DNA of 64,000 bases from Mesostigma viride (taxonomy: Eukaryota > Streptophyta > Mesostigmatophyceae > Mesostigmatales > Mesostigmataceae). The DNA is taken from NCBI GenBank assembly GCA_009746045.1, contig RPFO01000002.1, positions 1,044,240 through 1,108,239 of the forward strand, read 5' to 3'. The translations under genes were made by a program, and so were the position numbers. Shown here piece by piece: positions 49,490 to 59,600 of this stretch; the stretch's first letter is position 1; every line of letters starts with the position of its first letter. A model generated the notes under the pieces. It had not been told where the DNA came from. It saw nothing but the letters and a program-made list of their open reading frames with translations, and made no database searches.

Positions 49490-49690
49490 CTAGTTGCTCT
49501 TCACGTAAGCCAGCGCCATAATTTCGATGAACAAGGCTACTACACATCTCCATGCATCTCCATTTATTCTGATTTGGCACGCCGCAAAGGTGAAATTAAA
49601 CCATTTGCGTTCAGTGCCGGTCCGCGGAAAACGTGGAAAACGCGATCTGCGAATGAATCCGACCGGAATCGAACTGGGGACGTACCTCCA
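49490..49690 (-). repeat. SINE family D copy joined to the family C body
   Basis: The minus strand has the tRNA-like GTTCGATTCCGGTCGG head (near 49660-49680), GCGTTTTCCACGTTTTCCGC, TTTCACCTTTGCGG, then the body TTATGGCGCTGGCTTACGTG and GCAACTAGATGAACTAGACG that family C also carries. Confidence 0.6.
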
Positions 49691-49729
49691 TTTATATCCA
49701 TCATGCAATTAAATTCATCACTAGCTTGA

Positions 49730-50090
49730 AAAAGTAAGAAAGTAAATTAAATTAAATTATAACATGCCTCCGTGGGGAGATCATGTAGCACATATTCCAT
49801 GATGGATGGGGTGGGGGAAGCCGCGTAATCGAACTATCCTAACGCTAAGCTATCTAGTCTAGAAAATCCTCACTACACTACTCATCAAAACGCCTCCTCC
49901 GCTTGGGGGGAGGGGGCTCGCCCACGGCAGGGTCGGGCGTGTGCGCCTTGACAATCTTCTTCCACCTCGTCTTGTCCTGCATATGGCAGTCCAAAGGCGG
50001 GAGAGAGAGTGGATGCGGTACTCAAACTGGGCTGGGACCACTAGGTCGTCCAGCAATTAACATCTGGGTGTAGTTCGTGACAGGTTTCCC
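49730..50090 (-). repeat. LINE family B 3' end
   Basis: Same structure as 38445-38900: a VVPAQFE coding piece and Pro-rich end, a UTR block with CCTCCGTGGGGAGATCATGT, and an AAATTAAATTAAATT tail. It is slightly more damaged. Confidence 0.75.
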
Positions 50091-50129
50091 TACCCTTTTC
50101 AATGGGAAGAAAGTAAATTGCGTGTCATT

Positions 50130-50480
50130 AATTAATTAAATTAAATTAACTCGTGAGCACTCCTGTTGGGGAGTCACGGAGCATTAACCCCCATGTCCAG
50201 ATGGATGGATGCATGGATGCATGGTGCACGCAATCCTACCGGTCTAAGCTATCTACTACATAAACAATCCTATTCTATATCTATGGTGTTCGCGACCCTA
50301 CTAGGGGTCTTGTCTAGCATGCCGCCCACATGTGCAGGCGCGCGGCTTCCCCACTGCAGAAGGTTTTGTCCTCTATGACGTGGGCCCACTTAATTGGCCT
50401 AATTGTCCAGCATCTTTTTCCAAATCACAGAGAGGCCTAGGCCCCCCATGTCCTCTACTAGCTGTGCTTTGAAGGTGCGG
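50130..50480 (-). mobile_element. LINE family A 3' end
   Basis: In reverse: TTAATTAATTAAATT tail, stem-loop (CCTGTTGGGGAGTCACGGAG), short GATG units, TACCGGTCTAAGCTATCTAC, and the GGLGLSVIWKKM coding end. Confidence 0.75.
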
Positions 50481-50794
50481 GCCTTGCGGCGATGAATACT
50501 TGCGTGTCATGCGCATGGCCGGCATGCCACGGCTCTTACTATGCTAATCTCATGCATTACAAAAATAATTACACGAAAGTTACAAATAACGTCTGCATCA
50601 TGCCCCAACCATATAGTCACTAGAGGGGATCAGAATATAGTCACTAGAGGGGGATATAATCCTCATCCTAGCTTGAATGCGTGGGCTAGATATAAGTAAG
50701 TTAATTAATTAAGTACTTGTGCGTCATGCGCATGGGCATGCCACGGCCGGCCGGAGTACTATGCTAATCTCATTGAAAAATAATTACACGGAAG

Positions 50795-51045
50795 CTACAA
50801 ATATCAAGGAGACAACCAGCGCAGGCCAGAAATCGTCTGCATCATGCCCCAACCATATGTGCTCACCACTAGACACTCCCGGCCAGTTACCTAGGCTCGA
50901 AACACACGCCCTAATCAAGCAAGCTGTTTCCGGCCCCACCGTCTAGGTCATCTAGTTGCTCTTCACGTAAGCCAGCCATACTTCCAATGATCAAGGCTAC
51001 ACATTTCCATCTCCATTCATATTCATCATCCTGAACGATGAGGAT
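50795..51045 (-). repeat. SINE family C pieces
   Basis: A head module (ATATCAAGGAGACAACCAGC, here on plus at 50801-50835) and, separately, a body and 3' region on minus at 50850-51040. The mixed orientation implies two events or an inversion. Confidence 0.5.
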
Positions 51046-51089
51046 TAATGAGAATTTATACGCTGATTTGCCCTATATGTTTCCCACAT

Positions 51090-51290
51090 TCTTAGGGCGC
51101 ACAGGCGCCTGGGCCTAGCCGGGCACCTGGCCCGCACAGATCAGGTAGACACATCAGATAGACTAGCTTGCACCAAGCCCGCCCAGCCTGGACGTTATGT
51201 CCTCACCTGGCGTGCCCCAGGCCGCGCGCGGCATGCAGGGCCGCCACCCGTCGACTTTCCGTGATAGGCATGGACATGTGCTACCCTAGA
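51090..51290 (+). pseudogene. LINE C-terminal fragment
   Basis: Encodes RRLGLAGHLARTDQVDTSD, then KPAQPGRYVLTWRAPGRA, like the equivalent part of the LINE at 4811-7182. Confidence 0.7.
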
Positions 51291-51735
51291 TTAATTAATT
51301 AATTAATTAAACACGTGCTCCCGTTGGGGAGTCACGGAGCACTGAAGTGCTTTTAATCCCTGTGTGTGCACTACAGGAGAAAGGGCAGAGACCCCCAGTC
51401 TCCTTCATGCCAAAGGCATGCCACAGCTGCAATCGGGCGCGGCTAGCTAAAAGGACAGGCTCAAACGATCCGGCAAACTGTGGGTGCAATGAGACCCATG
51501 TAAGCGGGGCATAACAAGTATAGCGTGGGCAAGTAATCTGACCATAGCACGGGCGTAGCATGGCTGTGCTAGGACTAGGCTAAGGCTATGGCTGGTTGTG
51601 TACCGTGCGTTGGCGGCACGTGACTAGGTATGTTGGCACAGCTAGGCGAACATTCTAGGCATGGCTGCCTTAGCGGCAGTGACTCCAATGGTTACAATTG
51701 CTAGGGCTATTGCTATTCTAGCCCGCTGGCTACCC
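51290..51735 (-). mobile_element. ORF1-tail element, nearly full UTR
   Basis: Agrees closely with the reverse-oriented copy at 36935-37432 from the (TTAA)n tail to GCTATTGCTATTCTAGCCCG, but lacks the ORF1 codons. Confidence 0.8.
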
Positions 51736-51984
51736 TAGATGAGACGGGCTCACACCCGGGCAGCCTCCTGGTTTGTCTGTAATAAGGCCGGAGGCAGATG
51801 GTTCGCAAGGATAGATCGATGGCAAGTACTGATGAAGGAGACCACCCGCAAGTCTGTGGGGGCTCCGCGTGTGACTGCATATGGCATCCATAGCGATTCG
51901 GGCCGTGATGCCCACCGTACCCATGTAACTCTAGGACCTAGATAGCTAGGATCATCCATTCCATCCCATGTTCCCCTCGGCCCA

Positions 51985-52260
51985 CTGAGGACTTATCAAG
52001 GAGACAACCAGCGCAGGCCAGAAATCGGGAGAATCCGGACCATGGTAGCTCGAGCCTGCCGTTATCTTTTCCGCGTTTTCGAGTTGTTCAGGATGATGAA
52101 GATGAATGGTGATGGAAATGTGTATCCTTGTGCATTGAAATTATGGCTGGCTTACGTGTAGAGCGACTAGATGACCTAGACGGTGGGGCCGGAAACAGCA
52201 TGCTTGATCAGGGCGTGTGTTTCGAGCCTAACTGGCCGGGAGTGTCTAGTGGTGAGCACC
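51985..52260 (+). repeat. SINE family C, longest copy
   Basis: Starts at TATCAAGGAGACAACCAGCG and runs through the A- and B-box-like region, GATGAAGATGAATGG, GTGTATCCTTGTGC, TTATGGCTGGCTTACGTG, GGCCGGAAACAGCATGCTTG and GGAGTGTCTAGTGGTGAGC. This gives the best view of the whole unit. Confidence 0.75.
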
Positions 52261-52364
52261 ATTGCTGCGATCGCTCTCCCACCACAGTGATTTACGAGGA
52301 AATTATTTACTTATGCTCACGTGGTCAACACAGTCACGTGTCTATTGATTAATCAAGTAATCCT

Positions 52365-52746
52365 GCATGAACAACTCGAAAACACGAAAAAGATAATTAG
52401 CGGCAGGCTCGAGCTGCCATTAATTAATTAATTGATTAGACTCGTGCTCCCGTTGGGGAGTCACGGAGCATTAACCCCGATGGATGGATGGATGGGTGCA
52501 AACAGTCCTACCGGTCTAATCTATCTACATCGGCTACATACTACATCTATCTAGCAGCATCCTAACTACAACATCTATCTAGACAGCCGCACGCTGCCCT
52601 AGGGGAGCTCTCTGGCGTGCCTCCCACGGGATTGCACACGCGGGCGCTTCCCCACTGGGGGGGGCTCGTTGTCCTCTATGACCGACCTAGCTGCCATGGT
52701 CTGGATTCTCCAGGTTTCAGGCCTGCGCTGGTTGTCTCCTTGATAT
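52365..52746 (-). mobile_element. LINE family A 3' end flanked by split SINE C pieces
   Basis: TTAATTAATTAATTG tail, stem-loop, short GATG units, ACCGGTCTAATCTATCTAC and the coding end occupy about 52420-52685. SINE C sequence (AACTCGAAAACACG...GGCAGGCTCGAGCTGCCA) stops at 52420. GCTGCCATGGTCTGGATTCTCC resumes at 52690 and runs to TTGATA, so the LINE interrupted a SINE copy with GCTGCCA duplicated at the break. Confidence 0.7.
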
Positions 52747-53651
52747 AGTCACTTATAGAGGGGGGTATAATCCTCATCTGAGCTGTCCGCTACTGTAATG
52801 GCAGACGAGGCGGTATAGGTAGCGGCTAGATCCACAGAGCCCCAGGTGAGGATAGGCCCCCTAGGGGCAATAAACTCCACCTGCCGACTTCAACCAGCTG
52901 GCTAGCGATGGGCCGGGGGGGGGGGGCGGGGGGAGAAAATTCAGGAGCATGCCCCTCAGCTAGGCCGAACTAAGGTGCTAGAGATGAAGCAGGGCATAGT
53001 TCAAAGCATATGTAGCGATAGCTTCGTGCAGGTTAAGCAGATATCGATATATAGAACAAAAAAAAAAAACATCAAGATTCGTAACTGCTCCAGCCACATG
53101 TGCTATTCTGCACTGCCATGATTCATCCCTCGCCCACCACCGCCATAATCGGCCCGTCGTGTTTCAAACACAGAAAAGTGTGGCATGCACATAACTACTG
53201 CGGTCCGTAGTATGGTAAGTGCGTACTTGCAATTCACATCAATGAATTATTTAGTCTCGTGTCCCCGTTGGGGGACCACGGAGCACTGAATTCCCCACAC
53301 GTAACCCATATCGAAATACGCTGCATCCTGAGAATATGAGTACAACATTGAGTTGTCCATCTATATTTGTGTGCATGCCATGAAAAAACATGCACCAGAT
53401 CTGCAAGATGCAAAGCCTTGCATGTCGCTTCAGCAGTTTGCATCTGAATACGATAAACGCCACATCCGTCAACTGACAGAAGCTTGCAAGAGGTGTATGG
53501 CTTCATGCAAGTAGCATCATTTAAGGTTGAGTTTGGACATATGTACAATGGATGGTTTTGCACAATCTTGCAACTAGGAAGGCACTGAAAGCATACACAA
53601 CGTATCACCTGGGTTGCAACATTGCTAATCACCTAGCGCGACACGTGACGG
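52747..53651. other. No gene; LINE tail scrap and homopolymers
   Basis: A G-run near 52915, an A-run near 53058, and a diverged LINE 3' terminus (TCGTGTCCCCGTTGGGGGACC) at about 53250-53290. No coding region is recognised. The end may include the 3' UTR of the LBP/BPI gene. Confidence 0.5.
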
Positions 53652-56600
53652 CTAGCCGCAAGTGTCATCGAAGACCTGGGTATCTTCCTCACGTGTGGCC
53701 GAGTCCATCCCAACTGCGCCAACATCCACCGAGGAGCGGTGCAGGGTACAGCCCCGCACTCGTTCCAGGATGAGAGAGCCCTGCTGCGCAGCAGCACTGG
53801 AACCTCCTGGATTTGTGACCCCCGCAGACGCAAGGGGCATACCCAGATAATCGCCCAAGTCCCCAGCACTGCCATCCTCACGCATGCTAGGTTGAACCTC
53901 CATGGGCTGATTCAGCCCGCCGCCCAGCAGGCACTCGGACACTGGCGCAAAGCCCCCGATGTATGCCACGTCGGCGCAGATGTATAGGAACCGGTCACTG
54001 TAGTGCATCTCGGGCGAGCGAATGTCCACGATCGGTGTCACCGGGAGGGGGAACCCTGCTACGTGCGATTTTCACCAGGCAGCCAGGGCGGGCATTATAA
54101 GATATATCCTTCACTCTGATGTAAGTATATATAATTTTAAAGTTTTATCCTATTATACATTTATTGCCTCACTTAATATCCTATAATACATTTTGAAAGT
54201 TCCCAACGAGAGCGCAAAAGTCTAATAACAAAACTCGAGAAAGGCCGACTACCAATACACTGTGCAACGGTGGTGGCCAAGCATGGCAACCAAGACTAAA
54301 AAAATACAGTCGCAATGCAGCAACAGCTAGTACCACAGCTCCTGCTAGAATCCTAAGTTATGAATAATACCATCCTAGACAACAGCAAACCGTATCACCG
54401 AATGCTGCTGCAGCTGTACGACAAAACATTATTGATCCTAGCTGCTGCCAGGGATGGACCATCCTGTATGACCTGGCATGACTTACCGCTCCCCACGACT
54501 CTCCCCTCAACCATTGTGAACCCCCCATGACCACCCCTTACGACCCTACGCCGCCTAAAAATAATATCAACCCCCACCAACAAGCACGACACAACCACCA
54601 GCCTGCATGGAATGCCAGAAACAATGACACAAAGCATCAACATGCCATCGATTCACCCAAAACGTACCATCAATGTTCAAGCCATGCACAAGCAAATGTT
54701 CAAGCCACGAATACAGCCATCCACAAGCCACAAATACAGCCATCCACAAGCCACAAATACAGCCATCCACAAGCCACGAATACAGCCATCCACAAGCCAC
54801 AAATACAGCCATCCACAAGCCAGGAATACAGCCATCCACAAGCCACAAATACAGCCATCCACAAGCCACAAATACAGGCATCCACAAGCCACGAATACAG
54901 CCATCCACAAGCCACAAATACAGCCATCCACAAGCCACAAATACAGCCATCCACAAGCCACAAATACAGCCATCCACAAGCCACGAATACAGCCATCCAC
55001 AAGCCACAAATACAGCCATCCACAAGCCACGAAGATCTGCTACAAATACAGCCATCCACAAGCCACAAATACAGCCATCCACAAGCCACGAATACATCCA
55101 TCCACAAGCCACAAATATCTGCCACGAATACAGCCATCCACAAGCCACAAATACAGCCATCCACAAGCCACGAATACAGCCATCCACAAGCCACGAATAT
55201 CTGCCACGAATACAGCCATCCACAAGCCACAAATACAGCCATCCACAAGCCACGGATACAGCCATCCACAAGCCGCAAATATCTGCCACGAATACAGCCA
55301 TCCACAAGCCGCAAATATCTACCACGGATATATGCCACGGTCGCAAAAAATGTGTCGTACGCAGTACGCACCATACGCCAGCCGCCCGTTGACAAGTGGC
55401 AACAGCACGTCGCGCAGCATGAGGGTCACGGGCCGCTGCACGAGCGCTACGTTGACAGGGCCCACGTTGGTCCATTTGAGCGAGAGGGCGAGCGAGACGA
55501 GACGCACACGCGCGGTCACGTTGTACTCCCGGATGCCAGCAGCGCCGTCGAGGGACACGTTGGCGGCGACGGCAAACGCGGAGACGGCCGTGCCGTTGTC
55601 CAGCAGCACCTGCGAGAGAAAGGAATAAAAAAGGAGATGATACACGAATGTATGAATTTTACCCCCCTTTTCAGCGTGTGCCGGCCGTGCCCTTGTCCAG
55701 CAGTGCCTGCGTGCACAGGAGAGAAAAAGAGAAATAAAAAAGAAGAAACGCTTCAGATAGTTCTTCTTAGCGTGCGCAGGTTGTACCCTTGTCCAGCAGC
55801 ACCTGCGTGCGCCAGGAAGAAAAAGAGAGTCCATGAAGTTAAGGGGGGACCAGAGAACGGACGGTTCAACTACTACTCCTTGCATGATCAGCAGCCATAG
55901 TGATGTCGTTGTCCAGAAGCACGCGCTACTAGGAGGAACGAAACACATAGCGGGAGAGCACCTGCTAATAGGAGGATGCAACACATAGCAGGAGAGCACG
56001 TGCTACTAGGACTGAAACGCATAGCAGAAGAGCATATGCTCATAGGACAAAACAACTCTGCGGTATCATTTCCTGCCCCATGTCCCATTGGTTAAAGACG
56101 ATCCGCTCGCAGCCGTGCGGTTGTTCAGGAGTACCCGTTTGCACAGCGCGTTCAGAGGCAAAGCACACGACATTAATTTTGATGATGAATTCTTGCACGT
56201 TTGAGGCGAGAAGAATCTGCCAATACATATAACCCATATATGTACAACCAATGTATAATACATACTACTACATGCCTTTGCCATTGCCGAGCAGCACCTG
56301 TGTGCACAGGGAGAGGAGACTTCCGCAGATCATCCACCGGCGCGTCGCCGCACGAGTGCCGTCGTGACAGTCCCTTCTAATCTTATTTAAACCGATGACT
56401 GTATCAGCCGTATGATTAACCACCCACCTGCACATCCAGCTGCACGAGCGCCGTCATCTCGGCCCCTTGTACGAGTATAGTGACCCCATAACAGCAGCAG
56501 CAACCACGATGAACCACCCACCTGCACATCCAGCTGCACGAGCGCCGTCATCTCGACCACTTGTACGAGTATAGTGACCCCATAACAGCAGCAGCAAACA

Positions 56601-59600
56601 TGAAGAACCGCCCACCTGCACATCCAGCTGCACGAGCGCCGTCATCTCGATGCCCACCGCCACCACCTGGATCACCGGAGGCTCCAGCGCCGCCACATCC
56701 ACCACCATCGGTGCGTCCGGGTACGCGGCCCACAGGCCAGGCACCACCCAGCGCCAGGACTTGGTGTTGAGCGTGAGGGGGACCTTGTCCGGGAGGCGGG
56801 TCACGCGCATGGCCAGGGACCCTGCCGCCTGGAACACGGCCGCAGCGCTGTGGAGGACAGCGTCGGTTACGGCCACCGTCACCTGGGGAAAGAACGGGAC
56901 GGAGAGGATTGGGGAAGGGAATTGGGGGGGAAAGCGGGGGGGAAGCAGGGGTGGACAGCAACAGGGTGACAAGCGGGGGTGGAAAGCAGCTGGGTGGGGG
57001 AAGGGGCAGGGACGGGACGGGGGGAAATTATAGGGAAGGGCATGGATGTTATGGTGGGCATGGGGGTGGGAGTGAAAGTGGGTGGCGGGTGGGAAGAGGG
57101 GGGGGGGGGGGGGGGGGCATGGGGGGGGGGGCATAAGAAAGAGGCGGGAGGCAGGGCTGGGTGGCTGGGTTGAGGGAGTACTGTAGTAGCCTACATAGCC
57201 AAGGCAGTCCACCGTCCGAATCGTTAGTATTAATGATTAATCTTAATTCTGGACGGTCACCACCTGAAAACGCTACATAAAACCAAAAAAATGCAAATAA
57301 TCAATTCCCGAGTGTGCTCTGCCGTCTGCTTTCTAGCGACCAAACAAACACAAAGTGTAATTAAATATTCTTTGGCTGACAAATGTGCTTTACTGGCAGT
57401 AACAACGCGGCTGCCAGCTGGTTTATACCACAAAAACAAAGAATTATTGAATCGCACAGGCAGCTCAACCGTTGTTCGGTAAGCAAACAAACAAACTAGA
57501 TATTAATAAATAGGGCGGGCCATGTAGTACTTCTTCCAACCAATACAGCGTAATTATCTAATCCCCCAGGGCCTATCGGCAAAATTCAAACTAACAATGT
57601 GGACGATGTATCCTAAGGCATACTTCACAAAAGCAGGTTTCCTTCGTGTTCTTGACCGACTTGACGGCGAGACAAATCAGCACACTAACAAGCGACACCT
57701 GTCATGGCCCCCATGGAACTGAGATGGAGGCTAAGCACCGGATGCGGGATCATAATCAACACTAAGATATACCCCACAAAGAATCACGTTGTACCACATA
57801 TATCAGAGTTCGGGACACCCCATTGATAAGGTTATCCTACTATCAGGTAGGAGGCCATGTTAGATCAAATAATAAGACTACCATGCTATCAAGGAGGCCA
57901 TGTTGGATCAAATAATAAGACTACCATGCTATCAAGAAGGAGGCCATGTTAGACCAATTAATAAGGTTACCCAACTATCAAGTAGGAGGCCATGTTAGAC
58001 CAATTAATAGGATTACCATGCTATCAAGTAGGAGGCCATGTTAGACCAATTAATAAGGTTACCCTACTATCAAGTAGGAGGCCATCTTAGACCAACCAAT
58101 AAGGTTACCCTACTATCAAGCAGGAGGCCATCTTAGACCAACCAATAAGGTTACCCTACTATCAAGCAGGAGGTCATCGTACACAGCAGATGCCACATTC
58201 ACCTTCTTCCCCAGACGATTGCTGTAGAAAAGATGCCACACACATAGTTCATTGCCAAGCCCAAGACCATCCCAGTGCGTGCAGGACTGGTCCGCTAGTG
58301 CAAAGACCATAACAGTGCGCGCAGGGCTCATCCACTAGTTTAAGTCCATGCCAGAGCGGGCAGAATATCACCCCCTGCTTCTACGGTATTCCTCCACAGC
58401 TGCATCCTAGACCTGAAGCGATGCCATCAACCGCCGTACCATCTTGCCCGCCCCCTGGCAGGGTGGTGCCGGCGGTATCTGCGGGGGGGGCGGCCCTGGG
58501 GGGTCCACGTCGTGCCCTTTTTGGAAGAACTCGCCGCGCGTGCCCACGGTGAGGGTGTCGCGGGCCAGGAGGGGGTCCCCGACAAGGTCCACCCGCAGGC
58601 CGATGTCGCCCTGAACGGGGATCACCGTGGACAGCTGGCGGAGCACGCCGTCCAGGGAGGCGACGGCTGATTGGACGCCGTCGGCGATGCCGCCGTTAAT
58701 GGCCTGGGGACGGGCGGGTGGGCGGCAGTGACAGGTGTAAGTAGGCAGGTGTACAATGCTAGTGGCTAAAGCCAAAACAGTGGACGGCTTCTTGTACATG
58801 GGCATGCCTACAAAGAAGATGCCATTAAACATGAATTATGAAACAACCCAATGAAATTATGAAAGGTAACGCATCTGTAGTTATGAAAAAGGGCATGATA
58901 TATACAGTCGGGGTGTGCTGCCACACATCCTACCGAGGTGATGCGGTCGGTGAACAGGTGGAGGAACATCGAGTAGAGCCAGGAGGCGCCCCCCGCCAGC
59001 TGGACGTCCTGTTGCGGCAATTCAAAGAGGAAGGACAGGGCGGTACGCAAAGGAGGGGACAAGTAGACAGGTAAATTAAGTAGATAAATACACATATAGA
59101 TACTACTTCAAATAAATAGATCATTAAAAAAAACAACAAGCCCCCTCCAGCTGGACAGCCCGCTGCAAGCTAGACGGGAAAACAGTATCCAAAAATACAA
59201 TTAGGGGAACAAAACTTCTAAATCGGCCACCAGCTGGGCATTGAGGCAAAGAGAGGTTAGCACCTTACAACACACACACACACAGACACAAAAAAAAAAG
59301 GCAGTGAAAAAGGAGAGCACCGTGGAAGGAGACAAACAAGAACAGGAACAAAAAGGACAGGAAGAACAAGGACAGGAACACTACGGACAGGGGCAATAAG
59401 GACAGGAACAATAACGACAGGAACATTAAGGACAGGAAAAATAAGGACAGCAACAACAAGGACAGGAGCAAAATGGACAGGAACACTAAGGACAGAAAGT
59501 AACGCATCACAGCCAGCAGGGCGTCCTGCGGCTACCGGCTGATGCGTACGCGGCATGACTACAGACGTGGCCAAATACTACTGAAACGGCATGCCAGCTG

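Noticed and set aside
54700-55340. CRISPR-like array
   Set aside because: Units are head-to-tail with no unique spacers, and the context is a eukaryotic intron.
54527-55900. 457-codon and 302-codon frames over the 22 bp repeat
   Set aside because: The unit is not a multiple of three and has no stops, so frames are open by default. The region is inside LBP/BPI intron 5; only the minus strand at 55372-55609 codes.
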